Under the pieces are notes generated by a model that saw only the letters and a program-made list of their open reading frames with translations, was not told the DNA's origin and made no database searches. A stretch of DNA of 64,000 bases from Vibrio qingdaonensis (GTDB lineage: Bacteria > Pseudomonadota > Gammaproteobacteria > Enterobacterales > Vibrionaceae), in contig NZ_JAKRRY010000024.1 in assembly GCF_026191675.1 (NCBI RefSeq), positions 27,990-91,989 on the forward strand, given 5' to 3'. The number at the start of each line of letters is the position of its first letter. The first letter of the stretch is position 1. The position numbers and the translations under genes were made by a program. Positions 16,989 through 26,470 of the stretch are shown here, piece by piece.

Positions 16989-18857
16989 CTACGCATAGTA
17001 ACTGATTCCGTCTTCTTTTTTCGCTATATTTAGGTTCATACTGACCCCTTCCTCTAAAGCGTCCACATCGCCATGAGACTGACCAGCGCCACTTGAACCT
17101 TGGTTATGAGCATCCGCCGATGCATGACGCTGCTGTTGACCAGAACCTTGTTGCTGTACTGAGGTATCAGCAAGTTGAATACCTTGCTGCGATAACATTT
17201 CTCGCAGCCTTGGCATTGATTGATCAACCATCTCTCGTGTTTGCTGGTTCTGAACGGTGAAATGCACGGTCGCGGTGTCACTATTGAGTGTCATGCGAAT
17301 TTGCATTCGCCCTAACTCTGGCGGATCAAGGCGAATATCCACCTGCTTTAGGTTCTTCGCCATCATCATCTGAATACGTTCTGAAACTTGATCGCTGGCA
17401 TTCTCTTTAGTGAGCACCATCGGTGATTGTACGTTCGTCGTCGCTTGTGGTTGCTCACCGCGTAGTGCTTGAGTGCCCAATGCTGTGCCTGCTGTCGCTG
17501 CCGGATTCAGACCGTTTAGCGGCTCATTACTCGACGCGGGACTGGGTTTCAAGCCTTTCAAGTTTGTCTGACCAACCCCCATCGCATTAGGTGGTGCGAC
17601 TCCACTCGTCACTGGACTCGCTGACGGCGTTTCTTTTCCTGCTAGCATTGACGCTGCAGCTAATGTTCCTGCGGCCGGCGTTCCTGCAGCTGGCGCACTA
17701 GCACCGTCATTACTCGCCGCTGCCGTTCCGTGGTGAGCTGAATGGAAAGGCTGCGCTTGCTGTGAATTTGGTTGCGATAATGGCGTTGGTACTGCATTGA
17801 GCCCATTCGACGCTGACGCCGCTTGCTTATCTAACGTTGATTTATCCAGCGCGGCGCCTGCGGCAAGTATCGCGGCTTTTCCTTCCAACTTAGCATCACT
17901 GCTTCCATCAGTTTGCGACCAAGCAATTTGAGAATTCGCTCCGTCACTTTTTACGCTGCCGTCAGCCACTGCTAACCCTGCCACACCTGCTGACTGAGAT
18001 AAGGTACTATTCGCTTGCCCTACTCCGATTGATGATGTCGATGTTGGCGGTGAGGCTGCTGTTGTAGAAAGCGCAGTTGCAGAAGCTATCGCGGTTGAGG
18101 ATAACGCCTCCGCTGGTAAAGTCTGTCCAGTTGCGGATTCCACTGGCATAGATTGCCCTGATTCTACCGCGAAAGCCGCTAGCACCGCAGCATCGTCTGA
18201 TGCTTGAGTCGCGTCAGTGGTCTCATTGACCTTAGCAGTCGCGACCGCCACCCCAGCAGCCGATTCTAATGGGGGCGTTTGCAGGGCTTTGTTTGACTCG
18301 TTTAAGCGATTCAGTAATTGAGAGCTTTCATCCATGGTCGCTTGTGCTGATGTGTCAGCGTGTCCTGACGACTTACCTTGTGAAGTCGCTGGCAAATTTC
18401 CAGAATTCGTTGCTGATACTCCCTCTTCCGAGGCAACAGTAGCACTCGCCAGCGCCATTTTCTTGACGTCCAAAGATGAGACTTCTTCACTTTCTGTTTG
18501 GGTCTTTACGTTTTGATTTACGCTATCAGCCGACTCACTTTTGCCGTTCGATTCGAATCCTTTATTCTCACTTGATGCTCGTGCAATCTCATCCTCACCA
18601 TCCGTTACTGACTCGGAGGCATCAGAGGAAAGCGAGCCAGAATCAGCCACTGATTTTTCTGATGTTCCCTTCTTAGCACTAGAACCATCAACACTTTGTT
18701 TTTTATCTGCATTTTCACCAGATATCGCACTTTTCAGTGTATCAAAAAAGCCCGGTTCCTCTGACGTCGTAACGGCATCTTTCGCTGAAGCAGAATCGTT
18801 GCTCGATTTAAGATTCGATGATGGTGACGCATTATTGCTAGAGACAGACAGACTCAT
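16989..18857 (-). CDS. fliK: FliK, hook-length ruler
   Basis: The 622-residue protein is a long, low-complexity Ser/Ala/Thr-rich chain followed by a compact C-terminal domain (about 490-580) with KQVDIRLDPPELGRMQIRMT, the Flg_hook family signature, then a Gln/His/Gly-rich tail. FliK is secreted during hook growth, measures the hook and triggers the FlhB switch. The poorly ordered N-terminal part is typical, but the protein is much longer than enteric FliK (about 400). A sigma54 promoter and a three-copy 21-bp repeat lie in its leader, so it probably begins its own transcript. Confidence 0.92.
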   Translation of the reverse strand: MSLSVSSNNASPSSNLKSSNDSASAKDAVTTSEEPGFFDTLKSAISGENADKKQSVDGSSAKKGTSEKSVADSGSLSSDASESVTDGEDEIARASSENKGFESNGKSESADSVNQNVKTQTESEEVSSLDVKKMALASATVASEEGVSATNSGNLPATSQGKSSGHADTSAQATMDESSQLLNRLNESNKALQTPPLESAAGVAVATAKVNETTDATQASDDAAVLAAFAVESGQSMPVESATGQTLPAEALSSTAIASATALSTTAASPPTSTSSIGVGQANSTLSQSAGVAGLAVADGSVKSDGANSQIAWSQTDGSSDAKLEGKAAILAAGAALDKSTLDKQAASASNGLNAVPTPLSQPNSQQAQPFHSAHHGTAAASNDGASAPAAGTPAAGTLAAASMLAGKETPSASPVTSGVAPPNAMGVGQTNLKGLKPSPASSNEPLNGLNPAATAGTALGTQALRGEQPQATTNVQSPMVLTKENASDQVSERIQMMMAKNLKQVDIRLDPPELGRMQIRMTLNSDTATVHFTVQNQQTREMVDQSMPRLREMLSQQGIQLADTSVQQQGSGQQQRHASADAHNQGSSGAGQSHGDVDALEEGVSMNLNIAKKEDGISYYA

Positions 18858-18873
18858 TCCATTCGGGCCTACA

Positions 18874-18936
18874 TAGTAGTGATAACAAAATTAATAGTGA
18901 TGATGACAACATTAATAGTGGTGATAACAAAAATTA
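18874..18936. repeat. Three tandem 21-bp repeats in the fliK leader
   Basis: Units start at 18874, 18895 and 18916, an exact 21-bp period. Each has the form TAGTGRTGATRACAA followed by an A-rich TTA end; the word GTGATAACAA occurs in units one and three and again at 18994-19003. They lie between the fliK promoter and its start codon, about +28 to +90 from the predicted transcription start. Confidence 0.85.
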
Positions 18937-18975
18937 GAGGCAAGTGACTGCCGCCAGTTTTATAAGCAAACATGA

Positions 18976-18991
18976 TGCAATAATTATACCT
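18976..18991 (-). promoter_or_regulatory. Sigma54 promoter of fliK
   Basis: The minus strand reads AGGTATAATTATTGCA with the correct ten-base spacing between GG and GC. It lies about 120 bases before fliK and would drive fliK through fliR. Confidence 0.8.
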
Positions 18992-19118
18992 AAGTGATAA
19001 CAAGCGGCAGGATTGGATGTGCTTGGCGTGACAGAAAGCGAATAAGGTGCATCGCTGAGTAACAAGCGTAAGCTATTGATCGGTTGAAGCTAATCACATT
19101 ATTCAACTAAAAATTACT

Positions 19119-19562
19119 TTAACGCTGAGTTTTTCGGCGAGCAAACAGCAAATTAGAGAACTCATCCATTTGTTGTTGCTCCTTTTTATCGGCAATACGC
19201 GCTTTCTCTTTGGCTTTTTTATCCATCATCCATTCATACGACCGCCGCTGCTTACGCGTGTTATGCCAAAACTCTTGGCAATCCTCAACTTGTTGCGTGA
19301 AGTGCGATTCTGCCGTTTTTTGCTTAGTCAGCGTTTCGTCCAATTGAGTCAGAAATCGGTTTAAATGTCCGTATTCACTCGCCGTCAGCCCTTCCTTTCC
19401 ACGGCGCACCAATTGGTTACAGTAATCGAGTCGATACTGCTCTATCTGTCTAACTTGATTGTAGTAATCTTCGAGTTCAGAGCGCGCTTTATTCAGCGCC
19501 AGCACAGCTTGTTGCTCGTTATCTTTTGCTTGATCAAGAAGAAAGTCGAGTGCATTGTCCAT
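19119..19562 (-). CDS. fliJ: FliJ, export chaperone-escort and ATPase stalk
   Basis: The 147-residue protein is almost wholly charged and helical, consistent with the two-helix coiled coil of FliJ, with the family pattern EQYRLDYCNQLVRRGKEGL near 40-60. FliJ inserts into the FliI hexamer like the gamma subunit of F1-ATPase and links it to FlhA. It begins nine bases after fliI, which supports the assignment. It is the last gene of the fliE-fliJ group before the fliK promoter. Confidence 0.92.
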   Translation of the reverse strand: MDNALDFLLDQAKDNEQQAVLALNKARSELEDYYNQVRQIEQYRLDYCNQLVRRGKEGLTASEYGHLNRFLTQLDETLTKQKTAESHFTQQVEDCQEFWHNTRKQRRSYEWMMDKKAKEKARIADKKEQQQMDEFSNLLFARRKTQR

Positions 19563-19571
19563 AACTTACCG

Positions 19572-20894
19572 TCAATTAACCTGCAGCAGTTGCTTGAGCA
19601 TGTTAACGCACATGTCGTAAGGCACGGTCTCTTTCATGCTTTGCTGTAAATATTGATCCAACTTCGGCTTCAGGGTAAAGGCGCTATCAATCGCAGGATC
19701 AGTCCCCGGTTTGTATGCCCCAATCGACACCAAATCTTGATTCTTGCGGCACACAGACAGCACCTGTCTCACCGCTTTGGACATCAATACATGCTGATCA
19801 TCGGTTATTTGCGGCATGACACGACTCACTGATTTTTCCACATCAATCGCGGGATAGTGCCCAGCGTCTGCCATTTCGCGTGATAATACAATGTGGCCAT
19901 CTAGAATCGCACGTGAGGCATCGGCGATTGGGTCTTGTAGGTCATCACCTTCGGTCAATACTGTGAAAAACGCAGTAATCGAGCCTTGATTGTCATCACC
20001 ATTGCCTGCTCGCTCAACAAGCGCTGGCAGCTTGGCAAACACCGATGGCGGATAACCTTTCGTTGCAGGGGGTTCACCCACCGATAAGGCAATCTCACGC
20101 TGCGCTTGTGCAAAACGAGTTAATGAGTCCATCAATAGCAATACATCGAGCCCTTGGTCTCTAAAGTACTCAGCGATAGTCAACGCCGTTTGGCAACCTT
20201 TCAAACGCATCAAAGGCGATGAATCCGCTGGTGCAGCCACCACTACAGAGCGTTGACGTCCCGTTGTACCTAAAATCTCTTCAATAAACTCTTTAACTTC
20301 TCGTCCACGCTCACCAATTAACCCCACCACCACCACTTGCGCGGTTGTGCCACGAGTCATCATGCCCAAAGTGACCGATTTACCCACACCAGACCCAGCA
20401 AATAGGCCGATACGTTGGCCTTTGCCAACCGTTAACAAGCCATTAATGGCCTTAAGGCCAACATCTAGCGGTTCTGAAATAGGCTTTCTTGCAAGGGGAT
20501 TAATAGGCTGGGCATTAAACGAGGCGCGTTTCTCAGTGTATATCTCACCAAGGCCATCCAATGGATTACCGACGCCATCAATAACACGGCCTAACAGTTC
20601 CATCCCGACCGGTAAGCCAGTTTCTGCCGTCATTGGTGTCACTCTCGCGCCGGGCAAAATGCCACTGATTTGCTCGCTTGGCATCAAAAACAGGTGTTCA
20701 CCGGAAAAGCCAACCACTTCCGCTTCCATCTCACCCGTCATGGTTTCGACTTTACACAAGCTACCGATGGGCGCTTTGCAGCCCGTCGCTTCTAATGTTA
20801 ATCCAACAACTCGCACCAACTTACCTGACGCGACGGCACGTGACTTGTGCCCTGATACTTTATACTGAGCGAGACGGTCAGAGAGCGCTTGCAT
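19572..20894 (-). CDS. fliI: FliI, flagellum-specific export ATPase
   Basis: I place the start at ATG 20894 because it overlaps the fliH stop as TAATG and gives 440 residues, the family length; the frame to 20927 would overlap fliH further. The protein shows Walker A GLFAGSGVGKS near residues 155-165, the catalytic GERGREVKEFIEE segment and Walker B VLLLMDSLTRFAQAQREI. FliI hexamers below the export gate unfold and release substrates. The order fliH-fliI-fliJ is preserved. Confidence 0.96.
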   Translation of the reverse strand: MQALSDRLAQYKVSGHKSRAVASGKLVRVVGLTLEATGCKAPIGSLCKVETMTGEMEAEVVGFSGEHLFLMPSEQISGILPGARVTPMTAETGLPVGMELLGRVIDGVGNPLDGLGEIYTEKRASFNAQPINPLARKPISEPLDVGLKAINGLLTVGKGQRIGLFAGSGVGKSVTLGMMTRGTTAQVVVVGLIGERGREVKEFIEEILGTTGRQRSVVVAAPADSSPLMRLKGCQTALTIAEYFRDQGLDVLLLMDSLTRFAQAQREIALSVGEPPATKGYPPSVFAKLPALVERAGNGDDNQGSITAFFTVLTEGDDLQDPIADASRAILDGHIVLSREMADAGHYPAIDVEKSVSRVMPQITDDQHVLMSKAVRQVLSVCRKNQDLVSIGAYKPGTDPAIDSAFTLKPKLDQYLQQSMKETVPYDMCVNMLKQLLQVN

Positions 20895-21694
20895 TAATCC
20901 GAACCTTGGTGGCGATTGGTGCCACAAAAGCTTTGTAGCACGCTGTGAATTCGCTCTTCCACCTTGTAGTTCACACTGGACTCACCCGCTTCAATTTGAA
21001 CATCACCACGATTGAGCGCAGGCTCTACCACGAGTTGCCAATTACGAATATCCAGCTCTTGATCACCATAGGCTGCTCGGACAATGTCCACGTCAGCAGG
21101 ATGTAATTTGAGCGTAATAGCGTGTCCCACAATAGGGAGTACTTCTACCGACTGTTTAATTGTATCGAGAATAAATTGTGGGTTGGTTTGGACTTCAACA
21201 TGCACGACTTCTTTGACTAACGTCAACACCATGTCGACCAGCTGCTTCTCAACTTGGCTATTCATCAGTTCAAGAGGTTGAGCAAACTGGTTTGCCATAC
21301 CCATGAATATCTCAACCTGCTGCTTGATGTATTCCTCACCTGCGGCAACGCCTTCGGCCTTGCCAAGGTCAAGCCCTTCCTGATGACCCGCTTCTAATCC
21401 TTCCTGTTTACCCTTATCAAAACCTTGCTTAAACCCAGCTTCCTGGCCTTGGAACAGTCCTTCTTGATAAGCCCCCTGCTTAATCAATTCAATCTGCTCT
21501 TCCGTTAATTCAAACGGCGCATCTTCTGGCGTTGGCTCATCAAGCGGTGTCCAGCTTGGATCGTAATTTAATGCGGTTTCACGAGCGTGCTGATTGGTCT
21601 GAGACGTGTAATCGGGAAGTCCCCATGAATGTGCAGACTCCATGGTGATGTCTTCAGAAGGGCGCAAAAAGCCGCGTTTTCTATCTCCAGCCAT
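20894..21694 (-). CDS. fliH: FliH, regulator of the export ATPase
   Basis: The 266-residue protein has a central Gly-repeat helix (GLFQGQEAGFKQGFDKGKQE, continuing in the pattern GxxxG to about 135) typical of FliH, and a C-terminal domain with LHPADVDIVR and VEPALNRGDVQIEAGESSV. FliH dimers hold FliI in check and tether it to FliN at the C-ring. It starts 19 bp after fliG and its stop overlaps the fliI start. Confidence 0.94.
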   Translation of the reverse strand: MAGDRKRGFLRPSEDITMESAHSWGLPDYTSQTNQHARETALNYDPSWTPLDEPTPEDAPFELTEEQIELIKQGAYQEGLFQGQEAGFKQGFDKGKQEGLEAGHQEGLDLGKAEGVAAGEEYIKQQVEIFMGMANQFAQPLELMNSQVEKQLVDMVLTLVKEVVHVEVQTNPQFILDTIKQSVEVLPIVGHAITLKLHPADVDIVRAAYGDQELDIRNWQLVVEPALNRGDVQIEAGESSVNYKVEERIHSVLQSFCGTNRHQGSD

Positions 21695-21713
21695 GATTTA
21701 CCTTACCCGTTGA

Positions 21714-22766
21714 TTACAAGAACTCGTCGGCACCACCAGAGAGCATCAACTCTCCACTGTCTGCCATCTTTCTTGCTATGGTCAAAATCTCTTTTTGTGC
21801 CGATTCCACATCCGCGACACGTACAGGTGGCATCGCTTCAATATCTTCGCGCATCATATCAGCCGCACGTTTCGACATGTTATTGAAGATCTTCTCTTTA
21901 AGGCCATCATCCGCGCCTTTAAGTGCTCGTTGTAGAACATCTTGAGGGACGTCTCTAAGCAGCTTTTGAATGCCTTGATCATCAACCTCAATGAGATTTT
22001 CAAATACAAACATAAGATCTTGAATATGAGTCGCCATGTCTTCGTCTTGGTCGCGAATTTGATCCATCAGCAAACCTTCGACATTGTTGTCGAGGTAGTT
22101 CATGATCTCGGCCGCCGCCTTCAGGCCACCAATTTTCGCAGCTTGCGCACCAGCTTGACCAGCAAACTGCTTCTCCATAATCTCGTTTAGCTCTGCCAAC
22201 GCTGAAGGTTGTACTTCTTCTAAATTGGCGATACGCATCATGAGATCAAGACGCACTCGCTCTGGGAATTGAGAAAGAATTTCCGCCGACTGATCGGCTT
22301 CAAGATAGGACAATACGATGGTTTGAATTTGCGGGTGCTCATTAATAATGATGCTCGCCACTTGACGAGGGTCCATCCATTTCAATGAATCAAGTCCCTT
22401 CGAGCCAGTACCGAGTAAGATCTGGTCGACCAAATTATTGGCTTTATCTTCACCAAGTGCAGCCACCAAAGTATTACGCATGAAGTCTTCACTGCCCATG
22501 CCAATATTGGTGTACTTCTGAATGTCTTCAAGAAACGCACGGTGCACGGCACCCACTTTATCTTGGCTCAAGTCGCTTGCGCGAGCCATCGCCCCACCAA
22601 CACGTTGCACTTGTTTTGGCTCTAAATGGCGAATGATACTAGCGGCGTCTTGTTCATTTAAACTGAGTAAAAGAATGGCGGCTTTTTCTTCGCCACTTAT
22701 GTTTGAGATATCTACGGTTGATTCAACAACCTGTCCACCATTGCTGGCTACAATTTCATTTGCCAT
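21714..22766 (-). CDS. fliG: FliG, C-ring rotor protein for torque generation
   Basis: The 350-residue protein has the N-terminal MS-ring-binding part (LSGEEKAAILLLSL-type, here ISGEEKAAILLLSLNEQDAA), the middle domain with EHPQIQTIVLSYLEADQSA including the EHPQ motif, and a C-terminal domain with the charged torque helix LKEKIFNNMSKRAADMMRED near 292-311. FliG contacts the stator. It overlaps fliF by one base and is followed by fliH. Confidence 0.97.
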   Translation of the reverse strand: MANEIVASNGGQVVESTVDISNISGEEKAAILLLSLNEQDAASIIRHLEPKQVQRVGGAMARASDLSQDKVGAVHRAFLEDIQKYTNIGMGSEDFMRNTLVAALGEDKANNLVDQILLGTGSKGLDSLKWMDPRQVASIIINEHPQIQTIVLSYLEADQSAEILSQFPERVRLDLMMRIANLEEVQPSALAELNEIMEKQFAGQAGAQAAKIGGLKAAAEIMNYLDNNVEGLLMDQIRDQDEDMATHIQDLMFVFENLIEVDDQGIQKLLRDVPQDVLQRALKGADDGLKEKIFNNMSKRAADMMREDIEAMPPVRVADVESAQKEILTIARKMADSGELMLSGGADEFL

Positions 22767-24511
22767 TAGTTCTCAACCATCCAATTTTTCACCACTTGTG
22801 CGGCAAGCTCTGGCTCATTCGCCACGAGTGCTCGAACCGCCTTCAAGACGTCTTCATCTTTATGTAAGTTAGGCAGATCAATACCTGTACTAAATTCGAA
22901 CAGTTCGCTGCCGTCGATATCGCTGCCGATCAAACTGGTCTCACCATCGGCACCGAGCGGTAATCCATCTGGGCCATACAATTGCTCATCGGTATCTTGC
23001 GCAGCTGGATTAAGCAATTTCTTCATTGCCGGACGAATCAACACCAATACCACGACAATGATCACCAGTGCACTGGCAAACCATCGAACCCAATCGTTGA
23101 AATTCGGGTGTTCCCACAGTGGAACATCCGCCAATTGCTCGGTTACTGGTGTTTCAAAGGTCATACTCAATACATTGAGTAAATCACCACGGCTTTCACT
23201 AAAGCCCACCGAACCGATAAGAATTTGTCGAATTGCGGCCAGTTCGGTTTCTGAACGAGGCTCATACGTTACGTCGCCAGTATCCGGGTTCACTTTCGCG
23301 CGATTCTTAATCGCTACGGCGACCGTTTGACGATTCACGACACCACTTTGCTTACGCTCGTGACTGATCGTGGTATCAAGTTCAAAGTTGCGTGTGGCTT
23401 CTTTGTGCACCGAGCCTTGCCCTAATACCGACCCGTCTTTCATTTGCGCAACGTCAGTTGGAATCGAGGCATCCGCTGGCGGTTGATTACTCAGCGCACC
23501 AGGAACCCCAGCCACAGCGTTACCGTTATTATAATCTTCTAACGTATATTCACTTCGCGTCGCTGGCGTATTAGGATCAAACTGCTTACGAGTTTGCTCC
23601 ACTGCACTGAAATCTAACTCAATATCCACCTGAGCGGTGTAGTTACCAAGTCCTAAAATAGGGATTAGCACCGAATCTATTTTTTCACGCAGCGCTTGTT
23701 CTTGGTTTTGCTCAAGCTCTTGCTCTTTTCGCCTTGCTGCAGATGTCGCGTCTTGTGAGCCCGAACTGAGCAGTCGGCCATGTTGATCGGTAACAGTAAT
23801 TCGCGTGGTTTTCATGCCCGGCACCGCACTTGCCACCATATCAACTACCGAGTCGACTTCCTGACGTTTCAGTACTGAACCTGTAGCCAAGGTTAAAAAG
23901 ACCGATGCGGACGCTTCTTGATTATGACGAACAAAGACACTTTGCTTAGGAAGAGCCAGCAATACTCGTGCAGTACGAATTTGTTTCATTTGCTCGATGG
24001 CTTTGCCAAGTTGACGCTCACGGCTGAGTTTAAGTCGCTCTTGCTCCAAACGCTGAGATACGCCAAAACCCATATCTTGCATTAAGATATCATCGCCAGT
24101 ATTGGACGCGCGGTTTAGCCCCGCACGCACCATATCTAGCTTTAGGGTATTGTACTGATTAACTGGCACGCTCAACGCATTGCCTTCAAGCTTATATTCG
24201 ACTTTCTTTTGATCAAGATAGTCGAGCACTGGGATTAACTCTTCTGTTTCGTAAACGCCTAATGGACGCATTTCAGGTTCTTTAACCCAAAAGAACAGCA
24301 TCACGATAAGCGCGACACAAATAGAAATGGAAAGTACTAAAACAATTTGTCTTAATAGATCGAGATCACCCACTGCTAAATCAAATTTAGAGCTACTTTT
24401 CTCGTTAATATCTGGGTTTTGACCTTCTGAAACTAAATTTGAGCTAGCGACTAAATTCGAGTCAGCGCCATCCATTACGGTTACATCTGTTGAATGATTT
24501 TCTTGAGCCAC
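22766..24511 (-). CDS. fliF: FliF, MS-ring protein
   Basis: The 581-residue protein begins at a GTG codon (GTGGCTCAAG). It has two membrane segments (about 53-73, LVLSISICVALIVMLFFWV; and about 465-485, ALVIIVVVLVLI) enclosing a large periplasmic part with the ring-building motifs (LALPKQSVFVR, ASASVFLTL), and a C-terminal cytoplasmic tail that binds FliG. FliF is the first structure assembled in the basal body. The translation start lies directly after a 20-bp tandem repeat. Confidence 0.96.
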   Translation of the reverse strand: MAQENHSTDVTVMDGADSNLVASSNLVSEGQNPDINEKSSSKFDLAVGDLDLLRQIVLVLSISICVALIVMLFFWVKEPEMRPLGVYETEELIPVLDYLDQKKVEYKLEGNALSVPVNQYNTLKLDMVRAGLNRASNTGDDILMQDMGFGVSQRLEQERLKLSRERQLGKAIEQMKQIRTARVLLALPKQSVFVRHNQEASASVFLTLATGSVLKRQEVDSVVDMVASAVPGMKTTRITVTDQHGRLLSSGSQDATSAARRKEQELEQNQEQALREKIDSVLIPILGLGNYTAQVDIELDFSAVEQTRKQFDPNTPATRSEYTLEDYNNGNAVAGVPGALSNQPPADASIPTDVAQMKDGSVLGQGSVHKEATRNFELDTTISHERKQSGVVNRQTVAVAIKNRAKVNPDTGDVTYEPRSETELAAIRQILIGSVGFSESRGDLLNVLSMTFETPVTEQLADVPLWEHPNFNDWVRWFASALVIIVVVLVLIRPAMKKLLNPAAQDTDEQLYGPDGLPLGADGETSLIGSDIDGSELFEFSTGIDLPNLHKDEDVLKAVRALVANEPELAAQVVKNWMVEN

Positions 24512-24517
24512 TGTCCA

Positions 24518-24557
24518 CTACCTAAATTGACGGTCTACTACCTAAAATAACGGTCTA
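24518..24557. repeat. 20-bp tandem duplication between fliE and fliF
   Basis: Two adjacent 20-bp units start at 24518 and 24538 (CTACCTAAATTGACGGTCTA and CTACCTAAAATAACGGTCTA, 18 of 20 identical), and a weaker third part follows. On the coding strand each unit supplies an AGGTAG, so the copy nearest fliF probably provides its ribosome-binding site. Confidence 0.88.
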
Positions 24558-24566
24558 ATACTTAGA

Positions 24567-24878
24567 CTACACGGGCATGTTCATGAGTTCTTTGTAGGCC
24601 TCAACAAGCTTATTACGTACTTGGATGGTTGCTTCAAACGCAACACTGGATTTATTTCTGGCGATCATAACATCGGATAACGATACATCAGCATCACCGC
24701 GATCAAATCGCATTTGTAAATTACCTGACGATTTTTGCAGTCCATTCACGTTATTTACTGCTTGTGAAAGCATGTCACCAAAATCCGCCCCTACTTGCTG
24801 CGCTGTAGGCGTAGCGCGGGCGCTAGATGCTTCAAGCATCATCGCTTGCATCTCGGTATTTAATCCATCAACTCTCAT
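24567..24878 (-). CDS. fliE: FliE, MS-ring to rod junction protein
   Basis: The 103-residue protein ends with the FliE signature DVSLSDVMIARNKSSVAFEATIQVRNKLVEAYKELMNMPV, here split over residues 64-103. FliE joins the rod to the MS-ring and is the first exported rod part. It is the first gene of the fliE-J operon, preceded by a sigma54 promoter and followed 55 bp later by fliF. Confidence 0.96.
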   Translation of the reverse strand: MRVDGLNTEMQAMMLEASSARATPTAQQVGADFGDMLSQAVNNVNGLQKSSGNLQMRFDRGDADVSLSDVMIARNKSSVAFEATIQVRNKLVEAYKELMNMPV

Positions 24879-24942
24879 GCTTTCTCACTCACTGTCATTT
24901 TATTGACAGCGTCCTTTATTTGTCAGCGCTAAATCAGAAACC

Positions 24943-24958
24943 AGCAAAAATTATGCCA
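24943..24958 (-). promoter_or_regulatory. Sigma54 promoter of fliE
   Basis: The minus strand reads TGGCATAATTTTTGCT with exact sigma54 spacing. The predicted transcription start is about 50 bases before the fliE start codon, so it serves the fliE-fliJ operon. Confidence 0.85.
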
Positions 24959-25015
24959 TGAAAGGCATCGGTGTGACTAGCGTCGATAGCGCGAAAACTC
25001 GATACTGCGACACGC

Positions 25016-26470
25016 CTAGTTTGGGATATCTATACCTGCATCACGCATTTTTGCCAATTTGTAACGTAAGGTTCTTGGACTAATGCCTAATTTCTCAGAC
25101 ATATCTTTACGTCGCCCTTCGCACTCTTTTAGCGTTTCTAAAATAATGGCAAACTCCTGATCCCTCAATTCCCCACCCAGTCCTTCACCAATAGACACAG
25201 GCTTTTCTAATACCGCAGTTCTATCCGCACCATGACTAGGGTCGGCAATAGGGGCAACGCAAGGCTCAGCCATCGGTAACTCATTGCTCGCATACGAGAT
25301 CGGATTGGCAACAGCTTGCTGTAAACCTGCCGCATCTTGCCAATCAACGCCCTCTAGCAAGATATGCTCCGATTCAATCATAGCTTGGTCGCATAAGATG
25401 AGTGCGCGTTGCACAACATTGTCGAGTTCACGGACATTTCCGGGCCATGGGTATTGCATCAGTTTTGCCATTGCCAACTCGCTAAACTTCGGTACTGGCA
25501 TGCCTAATTTCTTACAATGTCTTTCGGTTAAATGCGTGGCTAACGGTGCGATATCTCCCGTTCGCTCACGTAATGCAGGCCATGAAATTGGGAATACATT
25601 CAAACGATAATAAAGGTCTTCGCGAAAGTTACCCTCTTGGACGTACTGCTTAAGGTCTCGGTTACTCGTTGCAAGAACACGAACATCCAAGGCAATACTT
25701 TTACGGCTACCTAAACGCTCCACTTCACGCTCTTGTAACACACGCAATAACTTGGCCTGTAAATTCAGGTCCATTTCGCTGACTTCATCAAGTAAGATGG
25801 TGCCGCCCTGCGCTTGTTCAAATTTTCCCGGACACGCTTGAATCGCACCGGTAAACGCCCCTTTCTCATAACCAAACAGTGTGGCTTCCAGCATGTTGTC
25901 TGGAATGGCAGCGCAGTTAATCGCCACGAATGGCCCATCCGAGCGCAGTGATTGATTATGGATGTAACGCGACATGACTTCTTTGCCTGAACCACTCGGT
26001 CCGAGTACCATGACACTGGCATCCGTTTTGGCGACTTTATCCGCTAGCGCTAATAGTTGGATACTTTTCGGATCGGCAACAATCGCATCGCCATTACTGT
26101 CTGACTTGACGGGTGCGTAACGGCTCACCATATTCAGCAGTACTTCTGGTGCAAACGGCTTCGCCATATAGTCAATCGCGCCTTCTTTCATTGCCGCGAC
26201 CGCATCTTCTATATTGGCGTACGCTGTCATCAGCAAGACGGGTAGATTTGGCCAGTGCTGCTTAATATTTCGCAGCAACGCCAAGCCGCCCATTCCGGCC
26301 ATTTGCACATCGGATACGACAATATCCACAGGCTGGCTTTTTAGTTTTACTAGGGCATCTTCAGCGCAATCGGCTTCTACCCATTCATAACCCGCGAGCG
26401 CCAAGGTATCGACCAAAGCTTCACGCAATCCTTCGTCGTCTTCTACTATCAGTACTTTGCTTTGTGCCAT
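25016..26470 (-). CDS. flrC: FlrC (FlaM), sigma54 activator response regulator
   Basis: The 484-residue protein has an N-terminal receiver (phospho-acceptor Asp54 in VVSDVQMAG), a sigma54-interaction AAA+ domain (about 130-365) with Walker A LGPSGSGKE and the sigma54-contact loop GAFTGA, and a C-terminal Fis-type helix-turn-helix (LGISPRTLRYKLAKM). Phosphorylated by FlrB, it activates the hook and basal-body promoters and the main flagellin in Vibrio. It overlaps flrB by one base. The stretch 365-430 between AAA+ and DNA-binding parts is a variable linker. Confidence 0.95.
   Translation of the reverse strand: MAQSKVLIVEDDEGLREALVDTLALAGYEWVEADCAEDALVKLKSQPVDIVVSDVQMAGMGGLALLRNIKQHWPNLPVLLMTAYANIEDAVAAMKEGAIDYMAKPFAPEVLLNMVSRYAPVKSDSNGDAIVADPKSIQLLALADKVAKTDASVMVLGPSGSGKEVMSRYIHNQSLRSDGPFVAINCAAIPDNMLEATLFGYEKGAFTGAIQACPGKFEQAQGGTILLDEVSEMDLNLQAKLLRVLQEREVERLGSRKSIALDVRVLATSNRDLKQYVQEGNFREDLYYRLNVFPISWPALRERTGDIAPLATHLTERHCKKLGMPVPKFSELAMAKLMQYPWPGNVRELDNVVQRALILCDQAMIESEHILLEGVDWQDAAGLQQAVANPISYASNELPMAEPCVAPIADPSHGADRTAVLEKPVSIGEGLGGELRDQEFAIILETLKECEGRRKDMSEKLGISPRTLRYKLAKMRDAGIDIPN

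Noticed and set aside
25765..26022. Second minus-strand frame inside flrC
   Set aside because: Overlaps the conserved AAA+ core in another frame and shows no family features.
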